Shown here: piece after piece, positions 15,461 through 24,718 of the stretch
Position numbering within the stretch: the first letter of the stretch is position 1
How the letters are laid out: each line of letters opens with the position of its first letter
DNA from: Bacteroidota bacterium
GTDB taxonomy: Bacteria > Bacteroidota > Bacteroidia > Chitinophagales > Chitinophagaceae
Length of the DNA: 34,014 nucleotides
Reading direction: 5' to 3'
Assembly (NCBI GenBank): GCA_013288945.1
Contig: JABDAZ010000030.1
Coordinates: 1-34,014, forward strand
Made by a program: the position numbers and the translations under genes
The notes under the pieces: generated by a model
What the model was told of the DNA's origin: nothing
The model's database searches: none
The model's input: the letters and a program-made list of their open reading frames with translations, nothing else

Positions 15461-18400
15461 ATGTTTAATTGTAGATCTGTTTTTAAGTTAGTCATAATTT
15501 TTAGTTTGCTTATTGCACAACTAAATTGTTTGTCGCAACCCGGCGCTGAAAAAGGGCAGCCTTTTATAGTAAATTTTAACCCGAAAGCATTTGACTTTTA
15601 TCCGCAAAACTGGAGCTGTGTTGAAGACAACCGCGGCATAATGTATTTTGGAAATATTGGTTATATACTTCAATATGATGGCGCTTCGTGGCGTAAGATT
15701 ACATTTCCCGGCTCAAAGCAGTCAACGGCAAGAGCAATGATACGTGATCATGAAGGCAGGATTTTTTATAGTGCTGTTGGAGATTTTGGTTACTTGTCGC
15801 CCGACAGTTCCGGTAAAATGCAATGTGTTTCACTTTTGCCTTACATTCCTGTTTCACAAAGAAATTTTTATGATGTATGGACAATTTACGAAACCGATAA
15901 TGGCATTTATTTTCAATCGAGGGATTATATTTTCAGGTTTACAAAAACTTTTTTACAAGGGAAAGAAAACTGGCGTGTAAAAACGTGGCCAGCATCTGCA
16001 AAGTTTATGTATGCTTTTTATCTGGATGGAACATATTATGTTCATGAACAAAATGCAGGCTTATTTAAAATGATAGATGATTCACTGCAAATTGTTCCTG
16101 GTAGTGAATTTTTGGGCAAAGACAGGATGCAAATGATGTTGCCGTATGATGAAGAAAATGGAAAACACAGTTATCTCGTCGGCTTGTTTTACGGCGGTAT
16201 TTATTTATACGATGGCGAGCATTTTAAATTATTTAAAACCGAAGCTGATAACATTATTAAATCAGCATTACTTTATAAAGGCATATTATTAAAGAACGGA
16301 ACGTATGCTTTATCAACCACAGGAAAAGGGCTTATCATCATTAATAAAAATGGTAAAATCCTACAAAAAATAAACAGGGATGTAGGATTGCAGGATGAAT
16401 CAGTTTATGCCGTTTATGAAGATGCGCAAAATAATATCTGGCTTGCGATGGATAATGGCATTTCAAGAATTGAAACTTCATCGCCATTAACGCAATTCAC
16501 TATTCAGTCTGGCGTCAATTCTGCTACGCTAGTTGTTAAACGTTTCAATGGAATTTTATATCTCGGCACATCAAATGGCTTGATGAAATTTGACAGCAAT
16601 AGCCGAACGTTTAAGGAAATTCCTAATTTTCCGCAAACGCAGGTTTTCAAATTGTTTCAGGATAATAATAATTTATTAATCCCGTCCGACGGAATTTTTA
16701 CAGTTAATAATAAGGGATTGCATCTTGTGCGCACCACTATTGGCGGGGATCTTCAGGCATCTTGTCTTCTTATTGCCAAAAAAAATCCGGATATACTTTA
16801 TGCTGGTACTTCACTCGGGGTTTCTGTTTTTAAAAGAAATAAAAACACTGATAACGAAGACTGGACGCTGCTTGGAACAATCCCCAAAATTGAAGAACAA
16901 ATATGGACATTAATAGAAGAAGATAATGGAAATATCTGGGCCGGAACAAACGGATCAAATATTTATCGATTCAATTTGAAACTTGATAACGTTGGTATGC
17001 CTGAATTAAAAAATACGGATATCAAAACATATGACACAGCAAACGGATTGAAATTTGGCAGCGGGCCTGTTTACAAAATAAAAAACAAATTATATTTTCC
17101 AGATGATTCGTCAATCAACGTTTTTAATGAACATGATCAAAGGTTTTATGTCGATACAACTTTTGGTCGTTTTATCGGCGGAGCTTCGAGCCAGTTTTGC
17201 ATGACTGAAGATAGTTCTGGCAGTGTGTGGATAAGGGCTGGCAAAACATTCAGGCTTGCAACGCCGCAAAAAAATGGAAGTTATAAAATAACCGACAATA
17301 CCGCTTTTTCTCCCATCGCTGATGGTACTATTTCAGCTATTTATCCAGAAAAAGATGGCACCATTTGGGCTTGCGCAACAGATGGATTAATCAGGTACAA
17401 TGCAAGCATCAGCAAAGAATATGATCAATCCTTTCAAACATTAATAAGAAATATTAATGCGGGTTCATTATTATTTAATCCTTTGCAGGATAGTGTTTAT
17501 AATGAGCAATTAATTTCTTACAAAAACAATTCCATCCGCTTTGAATATGCCAGCCCTTTTTATGAGCAGGAACAAAAAACAAAATATCAAACCTGGCTCG
17601 AAGGCTTTGACAAAACATGGAGCGACTGGTGGTTTAATGATTATAAAGAATACACGAATCTATCCGAAGGCCGTTATACTTTTCATGTGCGTGCATTAAA
17701 TGTATTCAACAAAATAAGTACGGAAGCGGTATATCATTTTCAAATATCAGCGCCTTGGTACAGGGCATGGTGGGCTTATCTTTCTTATGTAATTATACTC
17801 GCGATATTAATATCATTATTCATTGGCTATCGTTCAAGATCATTAATAAGGCAAAACAAAATGCTGGAAGAAAATGTTGCCAGCCGCACAGAACAATTAA
17901 ATAAATCTGTCGAAGATTTAAAATCTACTCAGGCACAACTTGTTCAATCAGAAAAAATGGCGAGCCTTGGTGAACTTACTGCAGGCATTGCGCATGAAAT
18001 ACAAAACCCATTAAACTTCGTTAATAATTTTTCTGAGATTAATAAAGAACTGGTTGACGAATTACAGATAGAATTAAAATCAGGAAATGTTGATGAAGCG
18101 ATTGCATTATCAAATGATATTAAAGGCAATGAAGAAAAAATAAACCATCATGGCAAGCGCGCTGATGCTATTGTAAAAGGCATGCTGCAACATTCCCGCA
18201 CAAGATCCGGCGGCAGGGAACAAACTGATATTAATAAACTTGCAGACGAATATTTGCGCTTAGCTTATCATGGATTAAGGGCGAAAGACAGTTCGTTCAA
18301 CGCATCTATGAAAACTGATTTTGATGAAAGCATCGGAGAGATTAATATCATTGCGCAGGATGTTGGAAGAGTGTTTTTAAATTTATTCAATAATGCATTT

Positions 18401-18700
18401 TATTCTGTTGGTGAAAAAAAGAAACTGCAGCGTGAAGGATATGAACCAACCGTTTTTGTAACTACGAAAAAGATTTTTGATAAAATAGAAATTAAAGTAG
18501 AAGACAATGGAATTGGTATTTCTCAAAAAATAGTTGATAAAGTTTTTCAGCCATTTTTTACAACCAAACCCGCAGGAGAAGGCACAGGACTGGGTTTGAG
18601 TTTAAGTTATGATATTATAAAAGCCCACGGCGGCGATATAACCGTTAATACGAAAGAAAAAGAATTTACCGCATTTATCATTCAAATTCCTGTGCGATGA
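15461..18700 (+). CDS. Membrane sensor histidine kinase with beta-propeller and Y_Y_Y sensor domain
   Basis: This 1079-residue protein has a signal peptide (about 1-26), then a long periplasmic propeller region (about 40-680). That region has repeated 'DNxGxxW.GT.NGI' style blades, such as DAQNNIWLAMDNGI and EDNGNIWAGTNGS. A Y_Y_Y domain follows (about 690-765, YQTWLEGFDKTWSDW and FHVRALN), then one membrane helix (about 770-793) and a coiled coil. The HisKA-like box GIAHEIQNP has His 845, and the HATPase has VEDNGIGI and GTGLGLSLS (about 1015-1050). It resembles the sensory half of hybrid two-component regulators but has no receiver or AraC output domain. Its partner must be encoded elsewhere. 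An outer-membrane barrel gene follows 86 nt later on the same strand. Confidence 0.93.
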   Translation: MFNCRSVFKLVIIFSLLIAQLNCLSQPGAEKGQPFIVNFNPKAFDFYPQNWSCVEDNRGIMYFGNIGYILQYDGASWRKITFPGSKQSTARAMIRDHEGRIFYSAVGDFGYLSPDSSGKMQCVSLLPYIPVSQRNFYDVWTIYETDNGIYFQSRDYIFRFTKTFLQGKENWRVKTWPASAKFMYAFYLDGTYYVHEQNAGLFKMIDDSLQIVPGSEFLGKDRMQMMLPYDEENGKHSYLVGLFYGGIYLYDGEHFKLFKTEADNIIKSALLYKGILLKNGTYALSTTGKGLIIINKNGKILQKINRDVGLQDESVYAVYEDAQNNIWLAMDNGISRIETSSPLTQFTIQSGVNSATLVVKRFNGILYLGTSNGLMKFDSNSRTFKEIPNFPQTQVFKLFQDNNNLLIPSDGIFTVNNKGLHLVRTTIGGDLQASCLLIAKKNPDILYAGTSLGVSVFKRNKNTDNEDWTLLGTIPKIEEQIWTLIEEDNGNIWAGTNGSNIYRFNLKLDNVGMPELKNTDIKTYDTANGLKFGSGPVYKIKNKLYFPDDSSINVFNEHDQRFYVDTTFGRFIGGASSQFCMTEDSSGSVWIRAGKTFRLATPQKNGSYKITDNTAFSPIADGTISAIYPEKDGTIWACATDGLIRYNASISKEYDQSFQTLIRNINAGSLLFNPLQDSVYNEQLISYKNNSIRFEYASPFYEQEQKTKYQTWLEGFDKTWSDWWFNDYKEYTNLSEGRYTFHVRALNVFNKISTEAVYHFQISAPWYRAWWAYLSYVIILAILISLFIGYRSRSLIRQNKMLEENVASRTEQLNKSVEDLKSTQAQLVQSEKMASLGELTAGIAHEIQNPLNFVNNFSEINKELVDELQIELKSGNVDEAIALSNDIKGNEEKINHHGKRADAIVKGMLQHSRTRSGGREQTDINKLADEYLRLAYHGLRAKDSSFNASMKTDFDESIGEINIIAQDVGRVFLNLFNNAFYSVGEKKKLQREGYEPTVFVTTKKIFDKIEIKVEDNGIGISQKIVDKVFQPFFTTKPAGEGTGLGLSLSYDIIKAHGGDITVNTKEKEFTAFIIQIPVR

Positions 18701-18786
18701 ATTTGAATAAAAGTTTTATTAATAAATTAAACGGCAATGTTTCTCAACTTAAGAATTTCTTCAGAATTGATTTTTAAGTTCGCCGG

Positions 18787-21255
18787 ATGTTTAGAAATTA
18801 TTGTAAATGTGCATTGATACTATTGGGAATATTGGTTTTGTTTGTTCAAAATATTTCAGCGCAGGATAAAGGAAATATTTCTGGAACTGTGATCGATTCT
18901 GTTGGAAAAAACGCTGTTAATTATGCAACCATCGGCCTTTTCAAAAGTGGATCCACAAAGCCGCTCAATGGAACAACAAGCGATGACAAAGGAAATTTTA
19001 TATTGAATGATTTGCCTTTTGGTGATTATAAACTTACCGTGGAGTTTTTAGGATATCATCCAAAATCATTTGCGCATATTATTATCGATCAAAAAAATAT
19101 GCATGTGCTCTTGGGGAAAATTTTTTTATCTACTTCGTCAACACAACTTGCAAGTGTTACGGTTACGGCGCATGCGCCTCTGGTGCAAAATAAAATTGAC
19201 AAACTTGTTTATAATGCGGCAAATGATTTAACATCACAAGGTGGCGTTGCGCTTGATGTTTTAAAAAAAGTGCCGATGATTTCTGTAGATGTTGATGGAA
19301 ATGTAGAACTGCAGGGAAATGCCAACATACGTTTCCTCATTAATGGAAAACCTTCCAGCATTTTTGGTGCTAGCCTTGCAGATGCGTTGCAATCAATTCC
19401 CGCAAGCCAGATAAAAAGTATTGAAGTAATTACAAGCCCCGGCGCAAAATATGATGCATCCGGAACCGGCGGTATTATTAATATTATTTTAAAAGACAGC
19501 AAAGTGGAGGGAATAAACGGAAGTATTAATGTATCTGCTGGAACACGTCTTGAAAATGGGTCATTTAATTTGAATGCGCGCAAAGGAAATATTGGTGTTG
19601 GTGTTTTTTTTAGCGGCAATGAAAAATTGAACACAACAATCATTAATACAATCAACAGGCTTTCTTACAATACCACAATGGATACGCTTACTTCTTTGTA
19701 CCAACAAGGCACGAGCCCGTTTGTGAGAAGCGGTTATCAATCAGGTTTAAATTTCAACTGGAGCATTACTAAAAATGATGAACTGACTGCATCATTTGGA
19801 TTCAATCATTTTGGAAATCATGGAACAGCTTTTACCAACCAGGATCAGCAATCACGTTTATCAAATGGAAATTTATTGTATGATATTTCAAGTACAAGAA
19901 ATTCTGCAAGCAGGTTCAGCAGCAATTCAGCAGATTGGAGCGCAGGCTATAAAAAGAAATTTAAAAAAGAAGATCGGGAAATAGAATTTTTGTATACATC
20001 AAGCTATGGAAAAAACACAGCGTATGCATCACAACTTTCCGAATATCAGAATGCAGGTTATCCGCCGTCGGGCTTGCAAAGCAACAACCCGGGACGGGAT
20101 CATGAAACCGATATTTCTATTGATTATACTGAACCATTAATAAAAGGTTTTACAATAGAAACCGGTGTAAAAGCAGTGCTTGAAAATTTATACAACAGTG
20201 TTGTTACAGATACGTTGTTTAATAATGACCATTATGTAAATAATCCTGGACAAACGTATAGTTTTCAATACAACAGAAATATTTATGCAGCATATATTTC
20301 CAGCTCGTATACTTTGTTTCATGATTTTATTAATGGCAAAGCAGGCCTGCGTTATGAACGTACAAATACAAAAGCAGATTTTGAAGGAACCAACATTCCA
20401 GGTTATAATATTTTTGCGCCGTCATTTGTTGCGCAGCATAAACTGGATGAAACACAATCTATAAAAGTTGCTTACAATTACAGAATTGAAAGGCCTGATT
20501 ATGGAGATTTAAATCCATTTCTTAACGTTAGTGATCCGCATAATATCAGCACTGGCAATCCATTATTAAAACCAGAAATCGGGCACAATTTTGAATTGGG
20601 ATACAACAAAACTTTTAAGCAAGGCGGCAATATTTATTTTGCAGGTTTCTATCGTTACAACACGCAGGATATTCAATCCTTCACAACATATTATCCCGTG
20701 TATTCTGCAGGTGGAACGGATTACACAGATGTATCGCTAACGCAGCGTTATAATATCGGGTTACAAACTGCACTTGGTTTTAATATTTTTGGATCTGTGC
20801 CGGTAACCAACGCACTTAACCTGCGTTCAAATATTCAGATTGGAGAACGCACAAACAGTACGCCCGGCCTTGCATCTGTAACTGGTTTTGCATATCGCGT
20901 AAACCTGAATGCTTCCTACCAGTTTCCGAAAAATTTATTAATAGAAGTTTTTGGAAATTATAATTCATCACAAAAAAATATACAGGGAACGCGGCCCGCT
21001 TTTGTATTTTACAATCTTGCCGTGCGCAAACAATTCATGCACAAAAATGCAAGCATAGGTTTTACCGCAGCCAATCCTTTCGGCGAATACGTGACCCAGA
21101 CATTAACAACATTTGGATCAAACTTTAATCAAAACAATATTCGCAAAATACCATTCCGTTCTTTTGGAATTACATTCAGTTACAAATTTGGTAAACTGGA
21201 ATTCAAAAAAACAAAAGAAACCAACAGCGAAGACATGAATATGAATACACCGTAA
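18787..21255 (+). CDS. Outer-membrane beta-barrel protein with CarboxypepD_reg and TonB-plug domains
   Basis: This 822-residue protein has a signal peptide ending near ISAQ (residue 26). A CarboxypepD_reg-like domain covers about 30-110 (GNISGTVIDSVGKNAVNYATIGLF..., FLGYHPKS). A plug-like domain lies at about 130-235 (GNANIRFLINGKPSS, IPASQIKSIEVITSPGAKYDASGTGGIINIILK). A large barrel of the OMP_b-brl_3 type follows, with RIERPDYGDLNPFLNVSDP and GNPLLKPEIGHNFELGY. It has no SusD partner, so it is not a SusC-type nutrient pair but the smaller single-gene class. The C-terminus continues past the last strand with a charged tail (KKTKETNSEDMNMNTP), which is unusual for a barrel ending. The 86-nt gap to the sensor kinase allows co-transcription. 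Ligand unknown. Confidence 0.9.
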   Translation: MFRNYCKCALILLGILVLFVQNISAQDKGNISGTVIDSVGKNAVNYATIGLFKSGSTKPLNGTTSDDKGNFILNDLPFGDYKLTVEFLGYHPKSFAHIIIDQKNMHVLLGKIFLSTSSTQLASVTVTAHAPLVQNKIDKLVYNAANDLTSQGGVALDVLKKVPMISVDVDGNVELQGNANIRFLINGKPSSIFGASLADALQSIPASQIKSIEVITSPGAKYDASGTGGIINIILKDSKVEGINGSINVSAGTRLENGSFNLNARKGNIGVGVFFSGNEKLNTTIINTINRLSYNTTMDTLTSLYQQGTSPFVRSGYQSGLNFNWSITKNDELTASFGFNHFGNHGTAFTNQDQQSRLSNGNLLYDISSTRNSASRFSSNSADWSAGYKKKFKKEDREIEFLYTSSYGKNTAYASQLSEYQNAGYPPSGLQSNNPGRDHETDISIDYTEPLIKGFTIETGVKAVLENLYNSVVTDTLFNNDHYVNNPGQTYSFQYNRNIYAAYISSSYTLFHDFINGKAGLRYERTNTKADFEGTNIPGYNIFAPSFVAQHKLDETQSIKVAYNYRIERPDYGDLNPFLNVSDPHNISTGNPLLKPEIGHNFELGYNKTFKQGGNIYFAGFYRYNTQDIQSFTTYYPVYSAGGTDYTDVSLTQRYNIGLQTALGFNIFGSVPVTNALNLRSNIQIGERTNSTPGLASVTGFAYRVNLNASYQFPKNLLIEVFGNYNSSQKNIQGTRPAFVFYNLAVRKQFMHKNASIGFTAANPFGEYVTQTLTTFGSNFNQNNIRKIPFRSFGITFSYKFGKLEFKKTKETNSEDMNMNTP

Positions 21256-21576
21256 ATCAAAATTCTATATTCAACTAAATTTTCTTTTTTAAATAATCAT
21301 AAAATAGCAAATGAAACTTGTTGGTGAAAGTTTTATAAATAGCGAAAAACCAAACTCAATAATTAATAAATTTTGTAACAATCTCCCAATTAATAATTAA
21401 GCTTCATTGGCGTCGCACTCTTGTACTTTTTGTTCTTTATTCAGCAATGAAATTATTTATTAATAAAGAAATTTTCATCGATCACTCATCAAGCGAAAAA
21501 AACATTATTAATAAAAAAAGCTTTTATATTTTATTATAAAAGCCTTTCTAAAATTTATTTTAATCCTATTAATAGA
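21256..21576. other. 321-bp intergenic region between convergent genes
   Basis: No gene is supported; a 29-codon frame from 21311 has no recognisable features. The region holds a GC-richer patch at 21401-21435 within very AT-rich flanks, several ATTAAT sites, and a terminator hairpin at 21513-21543 for the minus-strand YncE-like gene. No clear plus-strand terminator for the barrel gene was found. Confidence 0.5.
21513..21543 (-). terminator. Intrinsic terminator of the YncE-like gene
   Basis: GCTTTTATA (21520-21528) pairs with TATAAAAGC (21535-21543) around a 6-nt loop. Read on the minus strand, the hairpin is followed by seven T. It lies about 35 nt beyond the minus-strand stop codon at 21577. 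Confidence 0.8.
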
Positions 21577-22590
21577 TTATTTCTTCGCAACAACCAACAC
21601 CTGAAATGTTCCTGCAATTTGTTTTGGCCTTTCTGTTCCCACACTTTTTTCAGTATCTGCAGCTGGCAAAAAAACTTCGTGCGTTTGTTCATCAATAGCA
21701 AGCGTTCTCGCGCTTCTTTTTGTTTCTATATTATCAATTACTTTAAATGTGTCGCCATTTATTTCTTGTATAATACTCAATTTTCCTTCTCCGCATGATG
21801 CAAAAATATATTTCAAATTATTATCAAACGCAACGCCATCGCATCCATCAGCGATTTTTAATTTATTAATAACATGACCATTCGTTGCATCAACAACAAC
21901 CAACAATTTATCGCAGCCTGCAAATAATCTTTTTGTTTTTATATCAATTGCTAAACCAGTTGGGCCGTCTGCTGGCGTAATGCTCCAGTTGTTTTCAACT
22001 TTTCCGGTGGTAATATTTACAACAGCAATTTCATTTTTGTCTTCGATGTTTACATAAATTTTTCCGGCTTCATCGCTCACCGCGGTTTCAGGTTTTCCAT
22101 CAACCGCAATTGTTGCAACCACTTTATCTGTTGCAGGATCTATTACACTCAAATTTTTGCTGCGTCCATTACAGGTAATAATTTTTTTAGAAAAATTATC
22201 GTACATAATTGCATCAGGATTTTGCCCTGTCGCAATTTGCGTGATGATTTGATTTGTATTTAAATCAAACACCGTTACATTATTCAATCTTCCATTGCTG
22301 GTATATCCTTTTTTCATCGATGCAACAAAAGCAATTCCATGAACGCCGGTAGTGTTCGGAATTACACCAACAGAATCTCCTATTTTTTCATCAATAATAT
22401 TTACCTGCGTGCCATGAGAAACATACAAACGATTATTGTCTGGCCCAACTGCAATATAATCCCAACCGCCGCTGCTGGCGATATGAAAAGTTTTTGCAAC
22501 CGCATAACCGCTTGCATTTTGCGCGGAAGATTTATTAATATTAAGAATAAAAAAAACCATCGCAAATAAATTAATAACTATGCATTTCAT
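21577..22590 (-). CDS. Secreted YncE-like beta-propeller protein
   Basis: This 337-residue protein has a signal peptide ending near SSAQ (residue 24). It is then made of repeats of about 42 residues with the pattern 'xxxVFDLNTNQIITQIATGQNPDAIMYD' and 'LSVIDPATDKVVATIAVDGKPETAVSD', typical of YVTN/YncE propellers. Seven blades would fit the length. Such proteins are secreted or surface-associated and lack a single shared function; many are thought to bind partners or ligands, including metals. No lipobox, catalytic residues or sorting domain is visible. It is transcribed divergently from the two-component/efflux cluster, with 105 nt between the starts, which makes co-regulation by that system possible. 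It has its own terminator. Confidence 0.88.
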   Translation of the reverse strand: MKCIVINLFAMVFFILNINKSSAQNASGYAVAKTFHIASSGGWDYIAVGPDNNRLYVSHGTQVNIIDEKIGDSVGVIPNTTGVHGIAFVASMKKGYTSNGRLNNVTVFDLNTNQIITQIATGQNPDAIMYDNFSKKIITCNGRSKNLSVIDPATDKVVATIAVDGKPETAVSDEAGKIYVNIEDKNEIAVVNITTGKVENNWSITPADGPTGLAIDIKTKRLFAGCDKLLVVVDATNGHVINKLKIADGCDGVAFDNNLKYIFASCGEGKLSIIQEINGDTFKVIDNIETKRSARTLAIDEQTHEVFLPAADTEKSVGTERPKQIAGTFQVLVVAKK

Positions 22591-22695
22591 GTAATCTTAT
22601 TTTAATTTTATGTTAGAAAATTTTTATTAATAAATAAATTTGAACCCTGATTCTGAAGAAAAGTTGAAGTTTTAAAAACATGCACAAACAATAAA

Positions 22696-23373
22696 ATGAA
22701 AGTATTAATAATTGAAGATGAAAAAGCTTTGTGCGATAGTATTTTAAATTACCTGAAGCAGGAAAATTTTATTTGCGATGTGGCAAACAATTTTATTAAT
22801 GCCATCGAGAAAGTTGAAAGCTTCGACTACGACTGCATTCTATTGGATATTAATTTACCCGGCGGAAGTGGCATTGATATTTTAAAACAATTAAAAGAAA
22901 ATAAAAAAATGGATGGCGTGCTTATTATTTCTGCACGCAATTCTCTTGAAGATAAAATAAATGGATTGCAACTTGGTGCAGATGACTACCTGCCAAAACC
23001 TTTTCATTTATCTGAACTTGTTGCACGCATAACGGCAATTATCCGGAGAAGAAATTCTGGTGGAAATAATTTATTACAATTTAACGAACTCATTATTAAT
23101 ACCACTGCGCGCACCGTTTCTGTTGATGAAAAAATTATTGATGTAACACGAAAGGAATACCAGTTACTTTTATATTTTGCCTACAATAAAAACCGCGTGA
23201 TTTCTAAAAATGCAATTGCAGAACATTTGTGGGGCGATGAAATGGAAAGCGCTGGCAACTTCGATTTTATTTATACGCATGTAAAAAATTTACGCAAAAA
23301 ATTGATTAATGCAGGTTGCTCAGATTATATTCAATCCGTTTATGGAATGGGTTATAAATTTTCAGTAGCATGA
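22696..23373 (+). CDS. OmpR-family response regulator
   Basis: This 225-residue protein has an N-terminal receiver domain with acidic residues E7, D8 and E9, phospho-acceptor Asp 51 (CILLDINLPGGSG), Ser 78 in the switch position, and Lys 100 in DDYLPKPF. The C-terminal winged-helix DNA-binding domain (about 130-225) carries RKEYQLLLYFAYNKNRVISKNAIAEHLW and ends YGMGYKFSV. These are the complete features of an OmpR/PhoB regulator. Its stop codon overlaps the start of the kinase gene (ATGA at 23370-23373), so the pair is translationally coupled. The efflux genes follow, which makes the pump the likely target, as in CusR/CzcR-type systems. The inducing signal is unknown. Confidence 0.95.
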   Translation: MKVLIIEDEKALCDSILNYLKQENFICDVANNFINAIEKVESFDYDCILLDINLPGGSGIDILKQLKENKKMDGVLIISARNSLEDKINGLQLGADDYLPKPFHLSELVARITAIIRRRNSGGNNLLQFNELIINTTARTVSVDEKIIDVTRKEYQLLLYFAYNKNRVISKNAIAEHLWGDEMESAGNFDFIYTHVKNLRKKLINAGCSDYIQSVYGMGYKFSVA

Positions 23374-24635
23374 AGCTGATTACAAAATATAACCGCATTA
23401 ATATTGCTGCAACTTTTAGTGTGCTGCTTGCTGCAAGTGTTTGTTATTATTTTATTGTTCGTTACGTACTCATTCATCAATTGGATAGTACGTTGAAAGT
23501 GGAAGAATCAGAAATTCTTGATTATATAAAAACAAATAATAGTTTACCTGAAGAAACAAATTACAGGGATCAGCATACAAGTTTTACCAAAGTAAATGAA
23601 CCCGTAAAAAGAAAATTCAGCAATATTGATTTGTATAACGAAAGACATCACGAAAATAATTCTTACCGCCAGCTCGAATTTTCTGTCATTGTAAATAACA
23701 ATCAATTCAAAACATCGGTTATAAAACCTGAAGGCGAAGTAGAAGATTTAATTACGTTGATCGTATTAATAACCATTGCAATAATAATTTTGTTGTCATT
23801 GATTTTATTTATAACCAATCGTTTTTTATTAAGAAAAATATGGTCGCCGTTTTATGAAACATTATCATCCTTAAAAAAATTTAATGTTTCAGGAAACAAA
23901 GAATTGGTTATTAATAAAACAAATATTGAAGAATTTAACGAGTTGAATACAACCGTAAACTCAATGACAGCAAGGATTGTAAAGGATTATGACACGCTGA
24001 AAAATTTTACTGATAATGCTTCGCATGAAATGCAAACGCCACTTGCAATCCTTAATTCGAAATTGGACTTATTAATACAAGAACCAAATCTTACAGAAAA
24101 TAATTTAAAGCAGTTGCAATCAATGTACAATGCAATCGGAAGATTAACCAAATTAAACCAATCGCTTTTATTATTAACTAAAATTGAAAATAACCAGTTT
24201 GAAAAATCTGAATTATTAAATTTCGATTTATTAATAAAAGATAAACTTGTGCAACTGGAAGATTTGATAAACAACAAACATTTGAATTTGAATATCCAAT
24301 TACAAAATGTTGTTGTAAATATGAATCATCATTTGGCAGATATTTTATTGAACAATTTATTAAGCAATTCTATCCGCCATAATATCAATGAAGGAATTAT
24401 TAATATAAATCTCACGCAACAAGAATTATTAATAAGCAACACCGGGCCATTATTAAATTTTGATACCACTACAATTTTTGATCGTTTTAAAAAAGGCGAT
24501 AACACGGAAGGGCTTGGCCTCGGGCTTGCAATCGCAAAACAGATTTGCGATAATTATAATTTCCGGCTTTCTTATTTTTTTAAGGAAAACATGCACATGC
24601 TTTCTGTTGGTTTAACAAATGCAACAGATCAATAA
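23370..24635 (+). CDS. Two-transmembrane sensor histidine kinase
   Basis: This 421-residue protein has TM1 at about 10-31 and a periplasmic segment of roughly 95 residues rich in Asn, Glu and His. TM2 lies at about 128-150. The HisKA domain follows, with His 219 in NASHEMQTPLAIL. The HATPase has its N-box at about 325-340 (LADILLNNLLSNSIRHN) and the glycine box GLGLGLAIAKQ near 390. The N-terminal part of the ATPase is short and no HAMP is obvious. The periplasmic part holds HH and several acidic residues, compatible with metal sensing but not proof. It is the partner of the OmpR-type regulator that it overlaps by 4 nt. The efflux operon starts 83 nt downstream. Confidence 0.93.
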   Translation: MKLITKYNRINIAATFSVLLAASVCYYFIVRYVLIHQLDSTLKVEESEILDYIKTNNSLPEETNYRDQHTSFTKVNEPVKRKFSNIDLYNERHHENNSYRQLEFSVIVNNNQFKTSVIKPEGEVEDLITLIVLITIAIIILLSLILFITNRFLLRKIWSPFYETLSSLKKFNVSGNKELVINKTNIEEFNELNTTVNSMTARIVKDYDTLKNFTDNASHEMQTPLAILNSKLDLLIQEPNLTENNLKQLQSMYNAIGRLTKLNQSLLLLTKIENNQFEKSELLNFDLLIKDKLVQLEDLINNKHLNLNIQLQNVVVNMNHHLADILLNNLLSNSIRHNINEGIININLTQQELLISNTGPLLNFDTTTIFDRFKKGDNTEGLGLGLAIAKQICDNYNFRLSYFFKENMHMLSVGLTNATDQ

Positions 24636-24718
24636 TTGCATTTTTCATTCTAAATAATTCTTCAGTTTTTCTACAGAATTGCACTTGTAATTTGCGTTAA
24701 ATAATAACAGGTTTTGCA

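Noticed and set aside
15461-18700. Hybrid two-component (HTCS) regulator
   Set aside because: The sensor and kinase parts match, but the protein ends after the ATPase domain; no receiver or AraC domain is present.
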